5,970 bases of DNA, from the NCBI GenBank assembly GCA_937893835.1, contig CALCSS010000007.1, forward strand, positions 1 to 5,970, given 5' to 3'. Numbering within the stretch: the first letter of the stretch is position 1; each line of letters opens with the position of its first letter. Below, in pieces: positions 1 to 5,642 of this stretch. The translations under genes were made by a program, and so were the position numbers. Under the pieces are notes generated by a model. It was not told where the DNA came from and ran no database searches. It worked only from the letters and a program-made list of their open reading frames with translations. The stretch is from an uncultured Fidelibacterota bacterium. Its GTDB lineage: Bacteria > Fidelibacterota > Marinisomatia > Marinisomatales > UBA1611.

Positions 1-1
1 C

Positions 2-700
2 AATGTCATCCTATCATGCATATTCCTCTTTCTGGTAGATAATGTTTTATCTGCTGATAGATCGATCGAAAAGCCTGACGAACTATTTCAAATGTTGCAT
101 AACAATGATGGGTGGAATCGGGTCACTACACAGGATGATATCACACTGAGTACAAAGAACATAAATGATATGAGCTTGGTGGCCTTCATGGTCCAGCAAA
201 GGACAAGTATCCCTACTCCAATCATACAAGAAATTGTCATGGATGTGAAAAACTATGGTAATTATTTCAATAGTACGGGCCCCTTTATCTTTAAAGAGAT
301 GAATAGGAAAAATGATTGGGTAGATGGGTACCACTTGCTCCCCATAGATCTGCCAATAATAAAGGATCGAGAATATTTTTTTAGAGTACGTCCGACTGGC
401 TATAAACCTCATGATAATACATCGATCGTACACTGGTATCTGATAAAAAATGGTGAATATGATAACAAGGCGATCAATAAGAATCATAGGGATACCATCT
501 ACCTTGATTATGGGGCAGGCCTTTGGACCGCTGAACCTTTGGATGATGGTAGATATATTCTTTCTTATCGTTTGTATTTAGATCCTGGTGGATCGATACC
601 TGATTTTGCGATTGAGCTTATGAATAAGATAAGCATAGTGAATATCTTCAAGGATGTCATTCAGGAGGCAACCCGTAGGAATATCACAGTTCTTCCTTGA
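2..700 (+). CDS. Exported START-like (SRPBCC fold) lipid-binding protein, 5' end outside window
   Basis: The reading frame is open to the left edge, so the true start lies upstream. An ATG at 92 would cut off an obvious export signal. The 232 visible residues begin with a hydrophobic stretch (VILSCIFLFLV) followed by VLSA-DRS, which looks like the end of a signal peptide cleaved after visible residue 18. The mature part resembles bacterial START-domain proteins. It has an early GWNRV segment, a VMDVKNYGNYFN helix, a KDREYFFRVRP strand, and a late DPGGSIPDFAIELMNK segment matching the family's typical 'GGSxPxW' start of the C-terminal helix. START domains form a cavity that binds one lipid or sterol-like molecule. 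With a signal peptide this one would act in the periplasm, possibly carrying or sensing lipid. The lipocalin follows after 12 bases, so the two are probably co-transcribed. The ligand is unknown. The fold is fairly sure, the function is inferred. Confidence 0.75.
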   Translation, partial: NVILSCIFLFLVDNVLSADRSIEKPDELFQMLHNNDGWNRVTTQDDITLSTKNINDMSLVAFMVQQRTSIPTPIIQEIVMDVKNYGNYFNSTGPFIFKEMNRKNDWVDGYHLLPIDLPIIKDREYFFRVRPTGYKPHDNTSIVHWYLIKNGEYDNKAINKNHRDTIYLDYGAGLWTAEPLDDGRYILSYRLYLDPGGSIPDFAIELMNKISIVNIFKDVIQEATRRNITVLP

Positions 701-712
701 TCGGGTGTTGTT

Positions 713-1258
713 TTGAAATATTTAATTTATCCTATTCTTATTTTTTCTTCTTTTCTATTTAGAGGTTGTTTTGATGACCCTGATTCAGGTAATACTTCAA
801 ACATGAGTACAGTTGATTTTGTAGACATAGGTCGTTTTATGGGTGATTGGTATGTTATAGCAAACATACCCACCTTTATTGAGAAAAGAGCGACCAATGC
901 GATCGAGTCATATAAATTGGGAGAAAATGGAACAATAGAGACGACCTTTACTTTTATGCAAGATTCACCCGGTGGAGAAAAAAAAGTTTATAATCCAACT
1001 GGTTTTATAAAAAATAAAGAGACAAATGCAGAATGGATGATGCAATTCCTTTGGCCTTTCAAGATGCCATTCCTCATAATTGATCTGGACCAGGATTACA
1101 CCCATACTGTCATTGGCATTCCCTCAAGAAAGCATGTTTGGATCATGGCGCGCGAGCCCTCTCTATCTGGTGACCTATACGAAGAGATCTTAAAAAAACT
1201 ATCGGGTGTTGGTTATGATATCTCATTGATTCAAAAGATAACTCAAGAATGGGACTAG
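713..1258 (+). CDS. Bacterial lipocalin (Blc-type), probable outer-membrane lipoprotein, TTG start
   Basis: This 181-residue protein has the usual length of Blc-type lipocalins, which form a beta-barrel that binds fatty acids or lysophospholipids. Residues 1-18 are a short hydrophobic signal ending LFRG-C19. This is an imperfect lipobox (Phe at -3, Arg at -2), but the Cys, the hydrophobic run and the family all support lipidation. Residue +2 is Phe, not Asp, which would favour sorting to the outer membrane. The first lipocalin signature is at 40-53, with the invariant GDWY at 44-47. The closing signature VWIMAREP lies at 142-149, preceded by the family-typical acidic DLDQDYTHTVIG. The start is TTG at 713. 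The in-frame stop at 698 excludes anything earlier, and the next ATG, at 803, would lose the signal. A weak GGGTG at 703-707 precedes it. It follows the START-like gene by 12 bases, so coupling is likely. Identity is strong, while the start and lipidation are moderately sure. Confidence 0.85.
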   Translation: MKYLIYPILIFSSFLFRGCFDDPDSGNTSNMSTVDFVDIGRFMGDWYVIANIPTFIEKRATNAIESYKLGENGTIETTFTFMQDSPGGEKKVYNPTGFIKNKETNAEWMMQFLWPFKMPFLIIDLDQDYTHTVIGIPSRKHVWIMAREPSLSGDLYEEILKKLSGVGYDISLIQKITQEWD

Positions 1259-1289
1259 CTAGATTGGTCTTTAAGATAAATTAAACATT
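1259..1289 (+). other. 31-base gap, longest non-coding stretch
   Basis: This is the largest gap between genes. It is AT-rich with a small CTAGCTAG palindrome at 1255-1262 across the lipocalin stop and a short TCTT/AAGA inverted pair. I see no T-rich hairpin terminator and no convincing -35/-10 pair, so transcription probably reads through from the lipocalin to the flavoprotein. Confidence 0.5.
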
Positions 1290-2540
1290 ATGAAGATAGC
1301 GATAGTTGGTTCCGGGATATCAGGTTTGACATGTGCATACATTTTGCATAAGGATCATGACATAACCCTTTTCGAAAAAAATGACTACATAGGAGGTCAC
1401 ACGCATACACATGATATTGAAAATGAGGGAGATATTTGGTCAATTGACTCTGGTTTCATAGTATACAACGAAAGAACATATCCAAATTTTATCAAACTTC
1501 TTGATCAACTTGGTGTAGAGCGGCAATTGACCAGAATGGGGTTTAGTGTCAAATCAGAAAAGAGTGATCTGGAATATGCTGGTCATTCCGTGAATGGGCT
1601 TTTTGCTCAAAGGTCAAACCTATTCAGTCCCTCCTTTATAAGGATGCTTCGTAGTATGTGGCGCTTTAATTCTGAGGCACCAGTTGATCTCAAGAGTCTC
1701 ACTCCTGAAATCTCTCTGGGCGAATATCTAACCTCTAAAAACTATTCAGAAGAATTCATAAAACATTATATCATACCGATCGGAGCTGCAATCTGGTCAA
1801 CGGTCCCTCATAAGATGATGAATATTTCAGCGATATTTTTCATTAGGTTCTTTGAAAATCATGGATTGCTACAGATAGTTGATAGACCAAATTGGTGGGT
1901 GATAAAGGGTGGGTCAAAGAGATATGTTGAGAAAATGGTTCATGGCTTTGAAGATAAAATTAGACTTAACTCACCTGTGAAGAATGTAAAACGAGAAAAT
2001 GATATTGTTACAGTTCATTTTGGATCTGATGGTCAGAATATTGAGACGTTTGATGCCATCATCTTTGGAACTCATAGTGACCAGTCCCTTGCAATGCTTG
2101 AGATGCCCACACCAGAAGAGCAAGACATATTGAGTTCTATCAGATATCAAAAAAATAAGGCTCTGCTCCATTTTGATGATTCCATTCTTCCTAAGCGTAA
2201 GATGGCTTGGTCGAGTTGGAACTATCTACTGGATGAGAATCAAGAAAGCCCGGTTGCTCTCACCTATAATATGAACATATTACAGAGCCTAAGATCCAAA
2301 AGAACCTTTTGCGTCTCACTAAATAGTAATGATTTGGTGGATGAATCCAAGGTCATAAAACACTTGAGTTACGATCATCCACTTTTCACTGTGTCTAGCA
2401 TTGAGGCCCAAAAGCGTAAGAATGAGATCAGTGGGAAGAATAATACATATTATTGTGGAGCCTACTGGCAAAATGGATTCCACGAGGATGGTGTTGTAAG
2501 CGCACTTGATGTGTGCAAATACCTTGGGGCAGTTTTATGA
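1290..2540 (+). CDS. FAD/NAD-binding amine-oxidase-like flavoprotein of the COG2907 family
   Basis: This 416-residue protein opens directly with a Rossmann dinucleotide-binding motif, VGSGISGL at 6-13. The acidic residue that binds the adenine ribose is E29 in LFEKNDYIGGH, and the GG pair at 35-36 is typical of the amine-oxidase/phytoene-desaturase flavoprotein class. The C-terminal block GFHEDG at 396-401, preceded by YYCGAYWQN, matches the COG2907 family. I know these proteins mainly as partners of DUF1365 and CFA-like genes. There is no signal peptide or clear membrane segment, so it should be cytosolic or peripheral. The likely role is redox chemistry (desaturation or oxygen insertion) on a modified acyl chain, inferred from the neighbours. 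The ATG follows the lipocalin by 31 bases with only a weak AAGA (1273-1276) upstream. Its stop overlaps the next gene's start. The family call is firm, but substrate and reaction are not known from sequence. Confidence 0.9.
   Translation: MKIAIVGSGISGLTCAYILHKDHDITLFEKNDYIGGHTHTHDIENEGDIWSIDSGFIVYNERTYPNFIKLLDQLGVERQLTRMGFSVKSEKSDLEYAGHSVNGLFAQRSNLFSPSFIRMLRSMWRFNSEAPVDLKSLTPEISLGEYLTSKNYSEEFIKHYIIPIGAAIWSTVPHKMMNISAIFFIRFFENHGLLQIVDRPNWWVIKGGSKRYVEKMVHGFEDKIRLNSPVKNVKRENDIVTVHFGSDGQNIETFDAIIFGTHSDQSLAMLEMPTPEEQDILSSIRYQKNKALLHFDDSILPKRKMAWSSWNYLLDENQESPVALTYNMNILQSLRSKRTFCVSLNSNDLVDESKVIKHLSYDHPLFTVSSIEAQKRKNEISGKNNTYYCGAYWQNGFHEDGVVSALDVCKYLGAVL
2526..2540 (+). promoter_or_regulatory. Ribosome site and ATGA stop/start overlap before DUF1365 gene
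   Basis: A GGGG run at 2526-2529 lies seven bases before ATG 2537, and the ATG shares bases with the TGA at 2538-2540 of the flavoprotein gene. This is the usual layout for translational coupling and decides the start against GTG 2513. Confidence 0.6.
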
Positions 2541-3319
2541 GCTCTTTGAATAAAAGTTATATATACTCTGGAACAATAAGGCACCGCCGTTTCACGCCCT
2601 TTGATCATTTTTTCACCTATCCATTGTTTATGGCATACTTGGACCTTGATTCAATAGACAGTGCCTTCAAAAGGTCATGGCTATGGAACATCAATGGCCC
2701 TGCGCTCGTATCCTTTATGCGCAAGGACTATCATGGAGATGAAAAAGTAAGTTTGGATGAGTCCGTGAGACAAACGGTCTTTGAAAAGGTTGGATATAAA
2801 GTGAAAGGCCCCATCAGACTATTAACCCATCTAAGGTATTTGGGTTATTGTTTTAACCCTGTAAGCTTCTACTATTGTTTTGATGAAACAGATTCAGAAG
2901 TTGATGTTATCATGGCAGAAGTGACAAATACTCCATGGGATGAAAGACATGCCTATATCATAGATGAAAGAGACAAGGATGGTAAGGTCAGAAATCTTAT
3001 AGCAAACTTTGAAAAGAAATTACATGTAAGCCCATTTTGGGGAATGGATCATAAATATGAGTGGTTATTTACGCAGCCTGATGAATACCTAATGGTCAAT
3101 ATGAAAAATTTTAAAGATGGAGACAAGGTCTTTGATGCTACCTTGAATATGAAAAGACTACCCTTTACCCTCACAGGAATATTAAAGCAGGTTGCAAGAT
3201 TCCCTTTTATTACTATGGTCGTAGTTTTTCGCATCCATTGGCAAGCCTTTAAGCTTTGGGTAAAGCGAGCCCCTTATTTCATTCATCCAGATAAAGCGAA
3301 TCTAAAGAAAGGAAATTGA
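2537..3319 (+). CDS. DUF1365 family protein
   Basis: The 260-residue product carries the hallmarks of DUF1365. These are GTIRHRRFTPFDHFF at 12-26, HLRYLGYCFNPVSFYYCF at 98-115, AEVTNTPWDERHAY at 127-140 and KKLHVSPFWGMDHKY at 160-174. The function of the family is not established as far as I know. Its genes sit almost always between a COG2907 flavoprotein and a CFA-like methyltransferase, which is the arrangement here and points to acyl-chain modification. The many conserved His, Arg and aromatic residues would suit a catalytic or metal-binding protein, but that is a guess. I chose the ATG at 2537, which overlaps the TGA of the flavoprotein as ATGA and has GGGG at 2526-2529 at a good distance. 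A GTG at 2513 in the same frame would add eight poorly conserved residues. A late hydrophobic stretch around VARFPFITMVVVF could contact the membrane. Confidence 0.92.
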   Translation: MSSLNKSYIYSGTIRHRRFTPFDHFFTYPLFMAYLDLDSIDSAFKRSWLWNINGPALVSFMRKDYHGDEKVSLDESVRQTVFEKVGYKVKGPIRLLTHLRYLGYCFNPVSFYYCFDETDSEVDVIMAEVTNTPWDERHAYIIDERDKDGKVRNLIANFEKKLHVSPFWGMDHKYEWLFTQPDEYLMVNMKNFKDGDKVFDATLNMKRLPFTLTGILKQVARFPFITMVVVFRIHWQAFKLWVKRAPYFIHPDKANLKKGN

Positions 3320-3325
3320 TTGATG
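3304..3325 (+). promoter_or_regulatory. Purine-rich ribosome site before CFA-like gene
   Basis: AAAGAAAGGAAA at 3304-3315 precedes the stop of the DUF1365 gene (3317-3319), then TTG 3320 and ATG 3323. The spacing from AAGG to the ATG is about ten bases, so the ATG is the better start. Confidence 0.5.
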
Positions 3326-4594
3326 AGCCCGAGAATGCAAGTAGATCACCTCGCTGAAAAAATACAAACGCCAAAAAAGGCGACATTCCTTACTTCAATG
3401 TTCAAAAATGGATTGAAGAAGAAGTTGAATGATCTAATTGAGGGTCACATCCATGTCAGTGACGGTGGTGAGACCTTCTCTTTTGGAGATGTTAAATCTG
3501 ATCTTAAGGTCAATGTGGATATCCATTCACAAGAGTTCTATGTCATGGCAGGAAGTGGAGGTGCACTAGGTATTGCAGAGGCATACATTCTGGGTTATTG
3601 GTCTGCAGATGATGTGGTAATGCTCATGCGTATCCTACTAAAGAATCGATCGATCATCTTATCGATAAATAATGGTTTCGCAAAGTTTCTAAACCCAGTG
3701 AATAAAATGATACATCGAAGTAGACAGAATACACTCAAAGGTAGCAAAGAGAATATTCTTGCTCATTATGATCTAAGTAATGATTTTTATAAATTATGGC
3801 TAGACCCTACCATGACATATTCTTGTGCTTATTTCAATGATCCTGACGTCAGTCTTGAAGAAGCATCCATAGAAAAATTGGATCGAATCTGTAGGAAGTT
3901 GAATTTGTCAAATGATGATAATATTTTGGAAATTGGAACGGGTTGGGGGAGTTTCTCAATCCACGCAGCAAAAAAATATGGTTGCAACATCACAACGACA
4001 ACCATTTCGGATGCCCAATACCAATATGCAAGATCACGGGTTGTTGAAGAGGGTCTTGAATCAAAGATAACGGTGGTAAATAAAGACTATCGAAAGATTC
4101 ATGGCCTGTATGATAAGATCGTATCTATTGAGATGATAGAGGCCGTAGGATATGAGTTTATACCGGAATACTTCAAAAAAATATCTTCTCTATTAAGGCC
4201 AAATGGATTGATGGCGCTTCAAGGGATTACATATAATGACCAAAACTTTGATACGTATAAGGATTCTGTTGATTTTGTAAAAAAATATGTTTTTCCTGGG
4301 TCGTGCCTAATATCTGTTTCACAGATCATTGATGTGGTCAAAGACAAAACTGATCTATCAATGATAGATATGGAAGATATTACACGTCACTATGCGGAGA
4401 CCTTGAGCAGATGGAGAAAGAATTTCATAGGCGTGATTCCACAGATCAAACAGATGGGATATTCTCAAGCATTTATCAATATGTGGGAATTTTATCTTCT
4501 ATATTGTGAAGCAGGATTCCTTGAGAGAAATATAGGAGATGTACAATTGGTATTTGCAAAATCAGGTGCACGAGACGTTAGGATAGAGTACTAG
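3323..4594 (+). CDS. Cyclopropane-fatty-acyl-phospholipid synthase-like SAM methyltransferase
   Basis: This 423-residue protein (numbered from ATG 3323) belongs to the CFA synthase family, which moves a methylene or methyl group from S-adenosylmethionine to the double bond of acyl chains in membrane phospholipids. Residues about 40-130 match the N-terminal lipid-binding domain (GALGIAEAYILGYW at 79-92). The catalytic domain has HYDLSNDFYKLWLDP from 148, YSCAYF at 166-171 and SAM motif I ILEIGTGWGS at 201-210. Compared with the E. coli enzyme, Cys (C168), Glu (E273), Ile (I302) and Tyr (Y357) of the bicarbonate/active site are kept. The His (E. coli H266) is Gln (Q300), and the residue after the Glu is Ala, not His. 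Such variants may make methylated or methylene products and not cyclopropane. The ATG is preferred to the TTG just before it at 3320, with AAAGAAAGGAAA at 3304-3315 as a plausible ribosome site. The family is certain, the product open. Confidence 0.93.
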   Translation: MSPRMQVDHLAEKIQTPKKATFLTSMFKNGLKKKLNDLIEGHIHVSDGGETFSFGDVKSDLKVNVDIHSQEFYVMAGSGGALGIAEAYILGYWSADDVVMLMRILLKNRSIILSINNGFAKFLNPVNKMIHRSRQNTLKGSKENILAHYDLSNDFYKLWLDPTMTYSCAYFNDPDVSLEEASIEKLDRICRKLNLSNDDNILEIGTGWGSFSIHAAKKYGCNITTTTISDAQYQYARSRVVEEGLESKITVVNKDYRKIHGLYDKIVSIEMIEAVGYEFIPEYFKKISSLLRPNGLMALQGITYNDQNFDTYKDSVDFVKKYVFPGSCLISVSQIIDVVKDKTDLSMIDMEDITRHYAETLSRWRKNFIGVIPQIKQMGYSQAFINMWEFYLLYCEAGFLERNIGDVQLVFAKSGARDVRIEY

Positions 4595-4597
4595 GTT

Positions 4598-5638
4598 ATG
4601 ATATCAAAGCTTATTGAATTGGCAGAAAGGGGTCTTGTCCCTGATTATTTAATCAGGGCAGGGATCGTTAATAATTGTAGAAATAGATTGAGAAATGAAT
4701 CCATCTTTGATAATGAGAAGGTTTCGATCAGAAAACAGAAGTGGGTCTCTAAGATGAAAAATAGCCCTATTGCGCTTGTACCTGATAAGGCAAATGAACA
4801 ACACTATGAGGTCCCACCCTCATTCTTTGAGAATGTATTAGGCAAGCATCTAAAGTATAGCTCCGGATATTGGCCGAATGGCACTATAACATTGGATGAT
4901 TCTGAGGAGGCAATGTTGGAACTTAGCTCTAAGAGGGCAGAATTAAGTGATGGACAATCCATACTAGAACTCGGATGTGGATGGGGATCTCTGACTTGCT
5001 ATATGGCAGAAAAATTCCCCAATAGTAAGATCACAGCAGTGAGCAATTCCAAAGATCAGAGGGAGCATATTCTAAATAGGTGTAGAGGTCAGCGGCTAAA
5101 TAATGTTGAAGTGATCACCGCGGATATGAATGATTTTGGTACAACAAAAAGTTTTGATCGAGTTGTCTCTATTGAGATGTTCGAACATATGCGTAATTAT
5201 AAGGATCTTTTGTATAGGGTATCAACATGGCTAAACGATGATGGCAAACTATTCATTCATATTTTTTCTCATGAGTCATTGGTCTATCCCTTCGAGGATC
5301 AAGGGGAGGCTGATTGGATGGCTCGAGAGTTCTTCTCTGGTGGAATGATGCCATCTCATGACCTTTTATTATATTTTCAAGATGATCTTAGAATTGACAA
5401 TGTTTGGAGAATGTCAGGCACGCATTATGAGAAGACATCTTTGGCATGGGTAAATAAGATGGACCAAAATAAAGAGGAGGTAATGAAGATATTCTCAGAT
5501 ACATACGGCGATGATAATGCAAGAGTATGGTTTCAGCGATGGCGAATCTTCTTCATGTCATGTGAGAAATTATTTGGATATGATAATGGATCTGAGTGGG
5601 GCGTATCTCACTATAGATTCATAAAAAGTGAGGTCTAA
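4598..5638 (+). CDS. SAM-dependent methyltransferase, coclaurine N-methyltransferase-like branch of the CFA superfamily
   Basis: This 346-residue protein is a second methyltransferase, clearly different from its neighbour. It lacks the CFA N-terminal lipid domain and instead starts with ERGLVPDYLIRAGI at 10-23, which resembles the N-terminus of plant coclaurine N-methyltransferase (CNMT). The resemblance continues throughout: QHYEVP at 68-73, KYSSGYW at 86-92, SAM motif I ILELGCGWGS at 122-131, SIEMFEHMRNY at 191-201, FFSGGMMPS at 245-253, LLLYFQDD at 256-263 and WRIFFMSCEKLFGY at 315-328. E193, E196 and H197 match residues described as catalytic in plant CNMT. Bacterial members are known but their substrates are not settled. 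Benzylisoquinoline alkaloids are very unlikely here, and a lipid or small amine is more plausible from context. The gene begins three bases after the CFA-like stop, with GATAGAG at 4582-4588 as a weak ribosome site. Family sure, substrate unknown. Confidence 0.88.
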   Translation: MISKLIELAERGLVPDYLIRAGIVNNCRNRLRNESIFDNEKVSIRKQKWVSKMKNSPIALVPDKANEQHYEVPPSFFENVLGKHLKYSSGYWPNGTITLDDSEEAMLELSSKRAELSDGQSILELGCGWGSLTCYMAEKFPNSKITAVSNSKDQREHILNRCRGQRLNNVEVITADMNDFGTTKSFDRVVSIEMFEHMRNYKDLLYRVSTWLNDDGKLFIHIFSHESLVYPFEDQGEADWMAREFFSGGMMPSHDLLLYFQDDLRIDNVWRMSGTHYEKTSLAWVNKMDQNKEEVMKIFSDTYGDDNARVWFQRWRIFFMSCEKLFGYDNGSEWGVSHYRFIKSEV

Positions 5639-5642
5639 TATG
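5628..5642 (+). promoter_or_regulatory. Ribosome site for desaturase inside end of methyltransferase gene
   Basis: GTGAGG at 5628-5633 is the best Shine-Dalgarno-like match I saw before any gene in the window. It is six bases from ATG 5640. It overlaps the last codons of the upstream gene, supporting co-translation from one message. Confidence 0.6.

Noticed and set aside
92..94. ATG 92 as start of the first gene
   Set aside because: The frame is open upstream to the edge and encodes a clear signal peptide, so the gene is 5'-partial and not complete.
83..487. Open frame on the minus strand, 134 codons
   Set aside because: It lies wholly opposite the START-like gene, shows no recognisable motif, and has no neighbour on its strand. 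It is a shadow of the real gene.
1259..1289. Possible terminator or internal promoter between lipocalin and flavoprotein
   Set aside because: Only tiny inverted repeats and no T-run after a stable stem, and no convincing -35/-10 pair in 31 bases.
1971..2171. Open frame on the minus strand, 66 codons
   Set aside because: Antisense to the conserved flavoprotein, with no family resemblance.
2513..2515. GTG start for the DUF1365 gene
   Set aside because: ATG 2537 overlaps the upstream stop, has a better placed ribosome site, and gives the usual family N-terminus.
1290..2540. Phytoene desaturase or protoporphyrinogen oxidase
   Set aside because: It shares the FAD fold, but the C-terminal GFHEDG block and the DUF1365/CFA neighbours point to COG2907. 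No carotenoid or haem genes are nearby.
3049..3234. Open frame on the minus strand, 61 codons
   Set aside because: Antisense to the DUF1365 gene, with no recognisable features.
3320..3322. TTG start for the CFA-like gene
   Set aside because: An ATG follows immediately at 3323 with better spacing to the purine-rich site. The choice changes only one residue.
4598..5638. Second CFA synthase duplicated from the first
   Set aside because: It lacks the CFA N-terminal lipid domain and differs at active-site positions. It matches the CNMT-like branch throughout, so it is not a recent tandem duplicate.
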